64,000 nucleotides of DNA, taken from NCBI RefSeq assembly GCF_001428045.1, contig NZ_LMSD01000006.1, positions 81,733 to 145,732 on the forward strand. Reading direction: 5' to 3'. The notes under the pieces were generated by a model, which did no database searches, was not told the origin of the DNA, and saw nothing but the letters and a program-made list of their open reading frames with translations. Both the position numbers and the translations under genes were made by a program. The stretch is from Paenibacillus sp. Soil750 (GTDB lineage: Bacteria; Bacillota; Bacilli; Paenibacillales; NBRC-103111). Below, one piece after another: positions 34,912-43,941 of this stretch (positions are counted from its first letter, which is position 1; the number at the start of each line of letters is the position of its first letter).

Positions 34912-36493
34912 AGATGAATATCAAGTCAGAGAGCGGATTGCCTATGGGATTTCATGGAAAGACTATGACATTGAAATTGCCGGTGCTGTGGGAAACGGCA
35001 GGGAAGCCATCGTGGCTGTAGAAAAGGACTGCATTGATATCGTCATTACAGATATTCATATGCCCGATATGAGTGGTCTTGAGCTTGCAAAGGTTCTGAA
35101 GAATGAATATCCGCATGTGAAGGTTATCATATTAACGGGTTTTGACCATTTTGAATATGCGCGTGACAGCATCGATTATGGCGTTGTTAAATATCTGGTA
35201 AAGCCAGCGGAGAATGAGGTTGTACTGGAAACGGTGTTAAGAGCCAAACAGCTTCGTGAACAGGAATTGAATGACATTCATAACATAGCGCTTCTGAAGC
35301 AGAGATGGAAAGAGCATCTGCCTCATCTTAAACAATCATTCTATAAAAATTGGTTGAACGGGCGTTTGTCTACGTGGGAATTAGAAAAACGCAGTCAGGA
35401 AATCTGCTTCTCCCTAGCAGGCCATATCTATTTGCCTGTCACGCTCGATATGGATCCGATTGCCGAAACCGATGTCCGTTTCCATTCAGGGGAGCGGCCC
35501 TTAATTCAGTATTCGTTGTTTAACATTACTCGGGATGTCGTGGAGGATATGGATGGCATCGTTCTGCAAGATGATGACGGGTTGACGGCCATTATCTTCT
35601 TTTCCCCTTCAAGTGTAGAAGTGTCAGGATTTCAACTCAAAGTTAATCAGCAGCTCGGCAGACTGCTTAGCACGGTTAAATCCTGTTTGAAGCTAACAGC
35701 CAGTGCTGGCATTGGAACTTGTGTGGGAGATCAAGCCTTGCTGCCGATTGCCTATAAGCAGAGTAGAATGGCACTGCAGGAACGCATCGTACTTGGCAAT
35801 GAAACCGTCATTCCTTATCGGAACGATGCGCCTTCCAAGTCAGTCTGGTTGAATATGAATGATCTGGAGAAAGACATTGAAATTGCTGTGGAAACGGGCA
35901 ATGAGAGCAAGAGGTCAGAGCTCATCAGTACGTTAATGGACATCGGTTTCTCGCCGAACCATCCCATTGCCGAGGCGAAAGAGATGCTTCTTCGCATCAC
36001 GGCATTACTGACGCGAATTGTCAATTCCCACGGGTGGAGTTTACGCGAAACGCTTGCCGAAGACTACACAGATTTTATGAACTTTAATCAGTTGTTGACG
36101 AAGGAACAGCTCATGGAATGGCTGCATCGCATGATGGCGCGAATTAGCCGATCGATTAGCGATCGCCGTAAATCGGGTACGCATATTATGGTGAGTGAAA
36201 TTTTGGCTTTCGTTGATCGTCATTTATATGAGGAAGAACTAAGTTTATATTTTGTCGCTGAAAAGATGTATATGAATTATGCCTATGCAAGCCGGATCTT
36301 TAAGGAGGTGACCGGCAGCAATTTCTCGGATAGCGTGCTGAGACTACGGATGGAAAAGGCCAAGGAGCTGCTGGCAACGGGGAGCAAAGTGTATGAAGTA
36401 GCCGAACGAGTCGGATATAAGAACGGAAATTACTTCTCGCGGAGCTTTCAGAAGTACTGGGGAATCAAGCCGAGTGAAATGAACAAGTCATAA
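34892..36493 (+). CDS. yesN: YesN-type response regulator with AraC output domain
   Basis: A 533-residue regulator: receiver domain (LLVAEDEYQVRERI; phosphoacceptor Asp in CIDIVITDIHMPDMSG near residue 53; Lys in VKPAENE), a long central region, and a C-terminal AraC-type domain (LSLYFVAEKMYMNYAYASRIFKE, VYEVAERVGYKNGNYFSRSFQKY). The gene overlaps the kinase gene by 20 bases. It most likely activates the sugar ABC importer genes beginning at 36661, across a terminator. Confidence 0.92.
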   Translation: MKLLVAEDEYQVRERIAYGISWKDYDIEIAGAVGNGREAIVAVEKDCIDIVITDIHMPDMSGLELAKVLKNEYPHVKVIILTGFDHFEYARDSIDYGVVKYLVKPAENEVVLETVLRAKQLREQELNDIHNIALLKQRWKEHLPHLKQSFYKNWLNGRLSTWELEKRSQEICFSLAGHIYLPVTLDMDPIAETDVRFHSGERPLIQYSLFNITRDVVEDMDGIVLQDDDGLTAIIFFSPSSVEVSGFQLKVNQQLGRLLSTVKSCLKLTASAGIGTCVGDQALLPIAYKQSRMALQERIVLGNETVIPYRNDAPSKSVWLNMNDLEKDIEIAVETGNESKRSELISTLMDIGFSPNHPIAEAKEMLLRITALLTRIVNSHGWSLRETLAEDYTDFMNFNQLLTKEQLMEWLHRMMARISRSISDRRKSGTHIMVSEILAFVDRHLYEEELSLYFVAEKMYMNYAYASRIFKEVTGSNFSDSVLRLRMEKAKELLATGSKVYEVAERVGYKNGNYFSRSFQKYWGIKPSEMNKS

Positions 36494-36503
36494 GTTTTTT
36501 GAA

Positions 36504-36545
36504 GAAAAAAAGACATTCAACATGAACTGTTGGTGTCTTTTTTTG
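36504..36545 (+). terminator. Intrinsic terminator
   Basis: GACATTCAAC pairs with GTTGGTGTC (one bulge) inside an A-run and T-run, ending in TTTTTTT after the yesN stop. It separates the regulatory operon from the transporter operon. Confidence 0.85.
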
Positions 36546-36660
36546 CATGCAAAAACGTAGAAATTGTGGTCATTAAAGTAGAAGGATTAGTCTACATTTT
36601 CATTACCTGTCGGGATATAGTTAGTACAAGAGAAGAGCACGATAGCTAAGGAGATCACAC

Positions 36661-37611
36661 ATGATGAAGACAAATTCTTTGACAGGAAGCAGAGAAGTGA
36701 AATTAACAAAAGGGAGGTCATTCAAGCTTCTGAGGTATTGGGATTTGTATCTCATGGTATTGCCTGCGGTCATTCTTATCCTCCTCTTCAAATATATGCC
36801 GATGTATGGCGTCATCATTGCCTTCAAAGATTACAATTTGATGGAAGGTGTATGGGGTAGCGATTGGGTGGGGCTTCAATATTTTCGCGAATTATTTACG
36901 TTCGACGAATTCCCAAGGGTAGTCAGAAATACCGTTATGATCTCTTTGATGAAACTGCTCGTAGGGTTCCCTGTTCCCATTATTCTAGCCTTGCTGCTGA
37001 ATGAGCTCAAATTCGTCAAATTCAAACGAATGGTGCAGACGATCACTTATCTGCCTCACTTTATTTCATGGGTGATTATTGGCGGCCTCGCCATTGATAT
37101 GCTGTCTCCAAGCAGCGGGATTATTAATAGAATCATTGAAATGCTAGGGTTCCAACCGATCTTTTTCATGTCGGATGAAAGAATTTTTCGCTGGATACTC
37201 GTGGGCTCGGATGTTTGGAAGGAAGCGGGTTGGGGGGCTATCATTTATCTCGCTGCACTGCTGGGGATTAATGAGGAACTATACCAAGCAGCCACTGTGG
37301 ATGGGGCGAATCGCTTTCGGCAAATTTGGCATATCTCTCTTCCAGGTCTGAAGTCGACCATTATCATCATTCTCTTGCTGCGAATCGGGTATATCTTAGA
37401 TGCAGGTTTCGAACAAGTACTGGTTATGTATAACCCGACTGTCTATGATGTGGCGGATATCATTGATACGTATGTGTTTCGAGTGGGCCTAGGCTCTATG
37501 CAATTTGGTTTAACGACAGCAGCGGGATTATTCAAGTCAGTCATTGGATGCGTACTTCTAATTCTATCCAATGTATTTGCCAGGAAAATGGGGGAAGAAG
37601 GAATTTTCTAA
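36661..37611 (+). CDS. lplB: LplB-type carbohydrate ABC transporter permease
   Basis: A 316-residue permease with six membrane helices and the EAA loop YQAATVDGANRFRQIWHISLP near residue 210, which docks to an ATPase. The N-terminus MYGVIIAFKDYNLMEGVWGSDWVGL is typical of LplB-type sugar permeases. The importer has a second permease and a binding protein downstream but no ATPase here; such systems share an unlinked MsmX-type ATPase. AAGGAG lies seven bases before the first of two ATGs. Confidence 0.93.
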   Translation: MMKTNSLTGSREVKLTKGRSFKLLRYWDLYLMVLPAVILILLFKYMPMYGVIIAFKDYNLMEGVWGSDWVGLQYFRELFTFDEFPRVVRNTVMISLMKLLVGFPVPIILALLLNELKFVKFKRMVQTITYLPHFISWVIIGGLAIDMLSPSSGIINRIIEMLGFQPIFFMSDERIFRWILVGSDVWKEAGWGAIIYLAALLGINEELYQAATVDGANRFRQIWHISLPGLKSTIIIILLLRIGYILDAGFEQVLVMYNPTVYDVADIIDTYVFRVGLGSMQFGLTTAAGLFKSVIGCVLLILSNVFARKMGEEGIF

Positions 37612-37635
37612 GGAAGAGAAAGATGAGGGCTTGTC

Positions 37636-38502
37636 ATGAAAAGAATTCGGAGAGAATCCATATTTAATTATGTAAATGTCATCGTATTGTCGCTGCTCTC
37701 ATTATCAACCGTTGTACCTTTGATTCATATTGTAGCGAAGTCACTCAGTGGTGAAACGTATATTTTAGCTAAAGAGATTTGGCTATGGCCGAAAGACTTC
37801 AACTTTGCTTCGTATGAATATGTACTCTCTTATAAACAGTTTTACATGTCATTTTGGAATTCCTTGATTATTACCGTAGTTGGCACGGCAATCAGCATGG
37901 CTGTCACCATATTGGCTTCGTTTCCACTATCCAGGAAAAACTTTCCTTTTAAAAGAGGATTTATGCTGTTCTTTGTCATCACGATGTTCTTCAGCGGTGG
38001 TCTAATTCCTACCTACCTGGTTGTAAAGCAATTAGGATTACTGAACACACTCTGGTCGATTATGCTGCCTCTGGCCTTGGCACCGTTTAATTTAATTTTG
38101 ATCCGCAACTATTTTTTGAGCCTGCCTGAGGCTTTGGAAGAGTCGGCGATTATGGATGGGGCTTCCAACATACGGATTCTTACTTGGATCTATCTGCCTT
38201 TATCCCTACCGACCATTGCAACGATCGCGATGTTTTATGCCGTCGGTTATTGGAATAGCTTTTTTCAAGCGATGATGTATATCACCGATAGAGGTCTGAT
38301 GCCACTGCAAGTATTCCTGATGCAGATCGTGACCAACTCCAAGACGGGAGACATGACGACAGGCGGGGTGTTAAGTGAACTCACACCAGAATCGACGACG
38401 GCTGCGGCCATCATCTGCGTTGTATTTCCGATCCTTTGTGTGTATCCCTTCATTCAAAAATATTTTGTTAAAGGTGTTATGTTAGGTGCGGTCAAGGGAT
38501 AA
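37636..38502 (+). CDS. ytcP: YtcP-type carbohydrate ABC transporter permease
   Basis: A 288-residue permease with six helices, the EAA loop EALEESAIMDGASNIRILTW followed by IYLPLS near residue 185, and the YtcP-type ending PFIQKYFVKGVMLGAVKG. It pairs with the LplB-type permease 24 bases upstream to form the membrane channel of a carbohydrate importer. The substrate is not evident; the family takes up oligosaccharides such as those from pectin or xylan. Confidence 0.93.
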   Translation: MKRIRRESIFNYVNVIVLSLLSLSTVVPLIHIVAKSLSGETYILAKEIWLWPKDFNFASYEYVLSYKQFYMSFWNSLIITVVGTAISMAVTILASFPLSRKNFPFKRGFMLFFVITMFFSGGLIPTYLVVKQLGLLNTLWSIMLPLALAPFNLILIRNYFLSLPEALEESAIMDGASNIRILTWIYLPLSLPTIATIAMFYAVGYWNSFFQAMMYITDRGLMPLQVFLMQIVTNSKTGDMTTGGVLSELTPESTTAAAIICVVFPILCVYPFIQKYFVKGVMLGAVKG

Positions 38503-38557
38503 TCCATGCCTTTATCCGAACTTTCATATATGTATAATTAAATAGGGAGGCGCGATC

Positions 38558-40075
38558 ATGGTTTATAGAAAAACAGCGGCAATCAGTATGAGTGTAGTCA
38601 TGTGTATGCTTGTCATGGCGGGGTGCAGCACAAGCAAGGAAGCGGGCCAGGCAGGAACAGAAAAGCCTGCGACGGCAACAAGTGGGAGTGGGGGAGAAGT
38701 CAAAGCGCTTAAGGATTTAAAAATTACCCGACTTTACCACGGCGTTATGGAGCAATTCAAAGGTTCGGACACCATGAATAATAATAAGATTATTAATAAG
38801 TTAAGGGAGAACTCGGGCTTTAATATTCAATATGAGTCACTTCCAAATGAAAATCCATCGCAAAAAACATCCATAATCTTTGCTTCTGGTGATGTGCCTG
38901 ATCTTATTATGGTGAATGGCAAATCCGACTACTTTAAACTGGCCAAACAAGGTGCGCTCGAGCCTCTCGATGATTTAATTGCCAAGCAAATTCCGAATTT
39001 ATCCACGATGGCGAGTAAAGAGTCGCTAGATGCTTTGAGATATGAAGGGAAAGTTTATGCGATCCCTTATCGAAATGCCTTAAAGGTAGGAAACGGTCTT
39101 ATTGAGCGTGCGGATATTTTGAAGGAATTAAACTTGAATGCGCCAACAACGATCGATGAGTTTTACTCAACAATGAAGACAATTAAAGAGAAGAAAAATA
39201 TTACGCCACTGACGATGGCGACTTCAAGTGCGGGATCTTTCTTTGATGGATTTTTCCCTTTCTCCGCTGCCTTCGGCGTTTCTACACCTACAGTCATAAA
39301 AGACGGGAAATTGAAATTTTCCTGGGTGCAGCCGGAATACAAAGAATTCATAACAACACTTAAAAAATGGTATGATGAGGGATTATTGGATCCTGAATTT
39401 GCAGTTAATAAAGATAGCAAAGATAAGTTAATTAACGGAACAGCCGTGTTCAATACGCTGTATTTCTCATCAGGTATTGACGTGGATAAAGCCCTACAGG
39501 AAAAGAAAAATGGCGGCTCTGTACAGTTTATTGCACCTCCAGTTGGCAAAAATGGTCAATCGGGGATTCAAGATGCTTCGATTTCAACGCAATATGTTGT
39601 GGTTCCTAAACAAGCTAAAAATAAGTTGGGTGCAGCCCAATACCTGAACTTTTTGTACAAGCCGGAAACCGATATCTTAATAAATTATGGCATTAAAGGT
39701 GAGGATTACACAGAAGCAAATGGGGTATATACGCAGACGAAAGAACAAAGTGACAAAATTAGCTGGCGTTCGATGTACGGCTTAGGGGATACGGATTTTG
39801 GTATTGATGCAAGACTGAAAGCCAAAAGCTTATTGCCTTATTATGAGCCTCAGCTTAAATTTAAAAAATCCCGTGAGGAAACGAACTTTGCGCCATCGAT
39901 TGAAGCGTACGATACTAAATTCACAGAACTTCGTAATTATGTTGAAGAAAACTCAATGAAATTTATTATGGGTAAACGTGATTTGTCGGAGTTCGACAAA
40001 TTTACACAGGAGTTTGATGCGAAGGGCGGGAAGACTGCCATTGATGCATTAAATGAGTGGTTTACGAAAAAGTAA
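38558..40075 (+). CDS. Extracellular solute-binding lipoprotein (carbohydrate)
   Basis: A 505-residue binding lipoprotein with lipobox VMAGC near residues 19-23 and the family-1 solute-binding fold (GDVPDLIMVNGKSDYFKLAKQGALEPLDDLI, GKVYAIPYRNA). It is anchored outside the membrane and delivers the sugar to the two upstream permeases; it may also feed the YesM-like kinase. GGGAGG precedes the ATG. It is the last gene of the importer operon and is followed by a terminator. Confidence 0.92.
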   Translation: MVYRKTAAISMSVVMCMLVMAGCSTSKEAGQAGTEKPATATSGSGGEVKALKDLKITRLYHGVMEQFKGSDTMNNNKIINKLRENSGFNIQYESLPNENPSQKTSIIFASGDVPDLIMVNGKSDYFKLAKQGALEPLDDLIAKQIPNLSTMASKESLDALRYEGKVYAIPYRNALKVGNGLIERADILKELNLNAPTTIDEFYSTMKTIKEKKNITPLTMATSSAGSFFDGFFPFSAAFGVSTPTVIKDGKLKFSWVQPEYKEFITTLKKWYDEGLLDPEFAVNKDSKDKLINGTAVFNTLYFSSGIDVDKALQEKKNGGSVQFIAPPVGKNGQSGIQDASISTQYVVVPKQAKNKLGAAQYLNFLYKPETDILINYGIKGEDYTEANGVYTQTKEQSDKISWRSMYGLGDTDFGIDARLKAKSLLPYYEPQLKFKKSREETNFAPSIEAYDTKFTELRNYVEENSMKFIMGKRDLSEFDKFTQEFDAKGGKTAIDALNEWFTKK

Positions 40076-40088
40076 AAAAAGGAATGAA

Positions 40089-40137
40089 AGAGCCATCCTC
40101 AAGTAGATTAGCTACTTTGGGGGTGGCTCTTATTTGT
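40089..40137. terminator. Intrinsic terminator
   Basis: AGAGCCATCC pairs with GGGTGGCTCT, with an inner AAGTAG/CTACTT stem, followed by TATTTGTT. It ends the importer operon and lies before the convergent bioY gene. Confidence 0.8.
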
Positions 40138-40178
40138 TGGACGAATATGAGGTAAGGTACTAGGTGATGAAGAGTGAA

Positions 40179-40793
40179 TTAGTGAATCAACGCATCCTGC
40201 GAATTCTCCGTTTTCACAATGCTATGTGAAGATGAACCTGTAAGACGCTGTGGCGGGAAGACTTGACGAACGGGCGCAATGATGAGCGCAGCTACCACCG
40301 CTTTAATCGCATCTCCAGCGAGGAATGGATAGCATCCTGCGGCCATGGCATCTGCAAAGGAATAAGCAGGAACTTTATACATTAACCATGGTACGCCAGC
40401 TAAATAAGCAAAAAGGGAACCGAAAACTTCAAGAACAAGAAATGCAGCGATATAGCCCTTGATGCCATTCAGACGAATACGCGGTAAAATAAGACCAATA
40501 AGTAGGGCACATATCGGCCAGATCATGATAAAGCCACCGCTAGGTCCTAGAACTTTGGCAATGCCGCCAGTCCCAGCTAGAAGGGGAAAGCCAAGCGCAG
40601 TAAGAACGACGACAAGGGCCATACTTAGAAATCCGTATCGTGCGCCTAGTAAGCCTCCAGCGAGCATAACGGCTAATGTTTGAAGTGTAATGGGTACAGG
40701 TGACGTAGGAAGAGGAATTTTGATGAAGCTGAATAACACGAGAATAGCTGCAAATAAAGCGCTGAAAATTACACCACGTAACGTAAGTTTCAT
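40179..40793 (-). CDS. bioY: BioY, biotin-specific S component of an ECF transporter
   Basis: A 204-residue protein with six helices and the BioY signatures KIPLPTSPVPITLQTLAVMLAG and LGPSGGFIMIWP. BioY binds biotin with high affinity in the membrane and works with ECF ATPases and a T component, encoded divergently here from 40914. I start at MKLTLRG (40793) because AGGAG lies 11 bases upstream; the longer frame runs through the operator. The upstream ATTGTCAAC/GTTGACAAT repeat suggests BirA repression by biotin. Confidence 0.93.
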   Translation of the reverse strand: MKLTLRGVIFSALFAAILVLFSFIKIPLPTSPVPITLQTLAVMLAGGLLGARYGFLSMALVVVLTALGFPLLAGTGGIAKVLGPSGGFIMIWPICALLIGLILPRIRLNGIKGYIAAFLVLEVFGSLFAYLAGVPWLMYKVPAYSFADAMAAGCYPFLAGDAIKAVVAALIIAPVRQVFPPQRLTGSSSHSIVKTENSQDALIH

Positions 40794-40829
40794 ATTGTTG
40801 ATCACTCCTGTTTCTGGTATTGTTAATCT

Positions 40830-40865
40830 ATTGTCAACCGGATGAATGGTTAACAAGTTGACAAT
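40830..40865. promoter_or_regulatory. Probable BirA operator between bioY and the ECF genes
   Basis: ATTGTCAAC (40830-40838) and GTTGACAAT (40857-40865) are perfect inverted repeats 18 bases apart. Related half-sites ATTGTTAAT (40819) and GGTTAACAA (40848) interleave. Firmicute BirA boxes are inverted repeats of a TTGTWAAC-type half, so this is most likely the biotin-repressor site. Its position between divergent genes would let it control both bioY and the ECF module. Confidence 0.65.
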
Positions 40866-40913
40866 ACAGATGATAGCACAACTGCTAGAAAAGTGAAAGG
40901 AACTTTTTTACAT

Positions 40914-41834
40914 ATGCCTACAAGAGAAAAATTGATGTCATTAAAGAACGCTTCGATCGTCTATCGTATGGAATCGGGAGAAGGGCGACGCGTATGGTCA
41001 GGTGTCTCGCTAGACATTCATAGAGGTGAGTGGATCGCTGTTGTGGGACCCAATGGGAGCGGGAAAAGTACACTTGCTAGCGTGCTGCTAGGCTTGAACC
41101 CATTGTCGGAAGGGCAAGTGCAGCGTAGAACGAACGCTGTGACGCAGGCGACAAGAGGCGTGCTCCAATTGCCAGAAGCTCAATTCATAGGAGAAACAAT
41201 AGCGGAGGAACTAGATTTCTTACCGCAAGCGGGGCAATTAACGGCCGGGGAACGCAGGAGTTGGTATGCGGAAGTATTAGCTGCTGTAGGCTTGTCACTT
41301 TCGCCGGAGCGTACAATGGCTACCTTATCTGGGGGGCAGAAACAGCTGGTAAATCTCGCTGCCGCACTCGCAGCAGGTCCAGAGATTCTGCTTCTAGACG
41401 AACCGACGGCGATGCTGGATCCAGCATCTCGCAAAGAAGTACGGGAAGCCGTGCGCCAGGCACATCAACGTGGAACGACGATTGTATGGATTTCACATCG
41501 GTTGGAAGAGGTGGCGGATGCGAGTCGTGTCGTCGGATTTGGCGCTGGAAGGATTACCTTTGATGGAGAGCCGCGTGAGTTTTTTTATGGGGAAGCTGGG
41601 GAGAAATCGGAGGGATTTGAGGAATATGAGGAAACCGAGAAAATCGAGAAATTAAAGAAATTCGATAAATCTGAGAAAGTAAAAAAATTCGAGAAATCTT
41701 CGCCTTGTGTGGAACTTGGCTTTGATCCGCCCTTTGTGATTCAAACGGCGATGCATCTGCTAGAACAGGGACTCACGTTAGACCCTCTTCCGCTGAACAT
41801 GGAAGAATTGGCGGAGGTGATCTCATGCCGATAG
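40914..41834 (+). CDS. ecfA: ECF transporter ATPase (A component, first)
   Basis: A 306-residue ATPase with Walker A GPNGSGKST, Q-loop LPEAQFIG, signature LSGGQKQLVNLA, Walker B ILLLDEPTAML and switch His in WISHRLEE. After the ATPase core (to about residue 230) there is a charged Lys/Glu-rich stretch (KIEKLKKFDKSEKVKKFEKS) and a short C-terminal region. I start at ATG 40914, with AAAGGA 12 bases upstream, rather than the GTG at 40893 that would begin inside the ribosome site. It overlaps the next gene by ten bases and should form the ATPase heterodimer with that gene's N-terminal half. Confidence 0.9.
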   Translation: MPTREKLMSLKNASIVYRMESGEGRRVWSGVSLDIHRGEWIAVVGPNGSGKSTLASVLLGLNPLSEGQVQRRTNAVTQATRGVLQLPEAQFIGETIAEELDFLPQAGQLTAGERRSWYAEVLAAVGLSLSPERTMATLSGGQKQLVNLAAALAAGPEILLLDEPTAMLDPASRKEVREAVRQAHQRGTTIVWISHRLEEVADASRVVGFGAGRITFDGEPREFFYGEAGEKSEGFEEYEETEKIEKLKKFDKSEKVKKFEKSSPCVELGFDPPFVIQTAMHLLEQGLTLDPLPLNMEELAEVISCR

Positions 41835-43495
41835 CTTTGAAGGGAATAGAGGTTACAGCTCCAGATTCACCTGATGTAAGACTGCTCCAGAATATAAGCT
41901 TTACGCTGGAAGAAGGTTCCGTAACATTGCTTATCGGCCATGCAGGATCAGGAAAATCTACACTGCTGCAAGTGATGTCGGGTCTCCTTAAGCCGCAAGC
42001 TGGATCAATTACGGTGGATGAACAGCCGATTTGGCTGAAACCGATGAAAGCCGATCCCAAGCAATTGCTTCGCTTCGGCTTAACATTTCAATTCCCCGAG
42101 CAGCAATTGTTCGCACGCAGCATAGGTCAAGAATTCGCTTATTCGCTTCGGCCGTATAAACTTGAAAAGGGAGAGCGGGATCGCCGCATTCGCGAGGCGA
42201 CCCATGCGCTCGATCCGCATGGCGTCTTCGCCATGGATCGCTCGCCCTTCGCGCTCAGCGGCGGCGAGCAGCGCCGGCTCGCGCTGGCGACAACCTTCGC
42301 CACGGCGCCGGATTGGCTCCTCATGGATGAGCCAACTGCCGGCCTCGAGGCGGCCGCCGTGCGCGAGCTGCTGCGCATGCTGCGCGAGCGTGGCGGTCGT
42401 GGCGGACTCGTTGTCGCCACGCACGATCTGGACACGTTCTTTCCGCTAGCGGACCGTGTCCTCGTTCTAGACCATGGCGAGCTCGTCTTCGACGGCGCGC
42501 CGCAACTGCTCTGCCGCGCGCCCGAGGTGCTGGCGCGCGCCGGGGTTGGCCTCCCGAGCTGCGCGGAGGCCGCTGTGGAGATGGCGCGCATTGGCATCGC
42601 CATCGCGCCGGATCTGCTCACGCCGGCGCTTGCCGCGTCGGCGATCTTGGCTGCGCTGCGCGAAGCGGGCAGCGCTTCTGCGCCAGCGGCGCCGCAGGCC
42701 GCAGCGAGCGTGGCGCAGCCACCGCGGCCTGCGCAGCGGCAGGAGCCGAAGTCGGAACCACCCGCGCCGCAGGCGGGGTGGTTGGGGCTGGACCCGCGCG
42801 CGAAGTGGCTGCTCTACCTGCTGCTCGCCATCGGCACGATGGGGCAGCAGGGGTGGGGCAGCCTCGCGGTGGCCGCGGCGCTTGTCGGCTGCGCGTTTCT
42901 CGGCCTTCCGCGCAGTGTGTTGCGCGGGATCCGCAAAATCGCGATGTCTTACGCGATTTTCCTGATCTTTTCCGTCGCGCTGGCGGGGATCGAATTCTCA
43001 CCGCTCGGTTACTCGGTTGACAATGGCTGGAGCACCACGTTTATTCTGACACGATTATTTGTCGTCTTGATGGCAGGCTGCTGGCTCGCCATGTCGACCC
43101 CCTATAGTCAGCTCGTGCAAGGACTGAACTGGGTATTGAAATATTTGTACAAGGTAAAGCTGCCCGTGGCATCCTTTTCCTTGGCGGTTTCGTTTGTTTT
43201 CCGCTTCATCCCGCTCATCATGCGGGAGTGGCAGCAATTCTCGATGATCGTGCGAGCACGAGGGAAAGCCTCTGTCCGCCCAGGTAGTGTTCGCGTGCGC
43301 GACATTCCTGCACTGGTAGTTCCGCTACTATTAGGGATGTTCCACAAAGCGGAACAAATGACCGTCGCGATGGAGATGAAGCAAATCGACGGCACAACGT
43401 TGCTGCTACGGAAGAACACTTTGGAGTGGGAGAGAGTGGACACGGTCTTAGTGGTGGTTGCTTTACTTGCTTGGGGACTTTTGCTATTTACGTAG
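41825..43495 (+). CDS. Fused ECF ATPase and T component (EcfA-EcfT)
   Basis: A single 556-residue polypeptide with an ATPase domain (1 to about 230) and a T-component membrane domain (about 315-556), joined by an Ala/Pro-rich linker (PAAPQAAASVAQPP). The ATPase has Walker A GHAGSGKST (the usual GPNG is altered), signature LSGGEQRRLALA and Walker B WLLMDEPTAG. The T domain has four to six helices and the first coupling motif RARG at residues 477-480; the second motif, normally xARG, reads AMEMKQIDG near residue 518. Separate EcfA and EcfT genes are usual, so the fusion is unusual. The middle of the gene is sharply G+C-rich. The frame is intact. Confidence 0.9.
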   Translation: MPIALKGIEVTAPDSPDVRLLQNISFTLEEGSVTLLIGHAGSGKSTLLQVMSGLLKPQAGSITVDEQPIWLKPMKADPKQLLRFGLTFQFPEQQLFARSIGQEFAYSLRPYKLEKGERDRRIREATHALDPHGVFAMDRSPFALSGGEQRRLALATTFATAPDWLLMDEPTAGLEAAAVRELLRMLRERGGRGGLVVATHDLDTFFPLADRVLVLDHGELVFDGAPQLLCRAPEVLARAGVGLPSCAEAAVEMARIGIAIAPDLLTPALAASAILAALREAGSASAPAAPQAAASVAQPPRPAQRQEPKSEPPAPQAGWLGLDPRAKWLLYLLLAIGTMGQQGWGSLAVAAALVGCAFLGLPRSVLRGIRKIAMSYAIFLIFSVALAGIEFSPLGYSVDNGWSTTFILTRLFVVLMAGCWLAMSTPYSQLVQGLNWVLKYLYKVKLPVASFSLAVSFVFRFIPLIMREWQQFSMIVRARGKASVRPGSVRVRDIPALVVPLLLGMFHKAEQMTVAMEMKQIDGTTLLLRKNTLEWERVDTVLVVVALLAWGLLLFT

Positions 43496-43550
43496 TAGTA
43501 ACAACAACCTAGTAGCTTCGGTAGTCTAATAGTAGCCAACAAGCAGGTTG

Positions 43551-43735
43551 CTAACGGACACAGCGGATGCTATTAGGTTGTATTTGATTGTTTGTGTAGG
43601 ATAACGGACACAGCAGATCTTATTTGCCTGAAATCAGAGAATTACTGGCTTGCTAGGGCCATTTAACGGCTATGGTGTCCGTTAGCTCCCCAAAAGCCCC
43701 ATTCTGGTATAAATAACGTCATTCATGTCCGTTAG
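43551..43735. repeat. Four-copy repeat module, CTAACGGACACAGCGGATGC type
   Basis: Two direct copies of a 25-base unit (beginning CTAACGGACACAG) start at 43551 and 43601, and two inverted copies start at 43661 and 43711, so steps are 50, 60 and 50 bases. Copy 1 pairs with 4 and copy 2 with 3. It fills most of the 446-base gap between the ECF fusion gene and the deacetylase gene; the rest of the gap is C/T-rich with no recognisable feature. Confidence 0.7.
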
Positions 43736-43941
43736 AGTTTGTTCTCTATAGCCCTCCGCTCCTTTGTGCTGTCCCCGCGTATTTCCGTACCTCCGAGTCC
43801 TCCGTACCTCCGAACCTCTTGCTGCTCCTCCCTTAATCTTCTCCTAGCTCCCCACCCATTATCGAAATCTAGGAATATTTCTCTCAATTACTGCTTACAA
43901 ATAGAGTGATAGACGATTCCTCGAGAAATGGGTGGTTTGCT

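Noticed and set aside
42474..43001. Long overlapping open frames in several frames inside the ECF fusion gene
   Set aside because: They lie in the G+C-rich block, where stop codons are rare in all frames. The ATPase-T frame has clear domains; the others are Ala/Arg/Pro-rich and have none.
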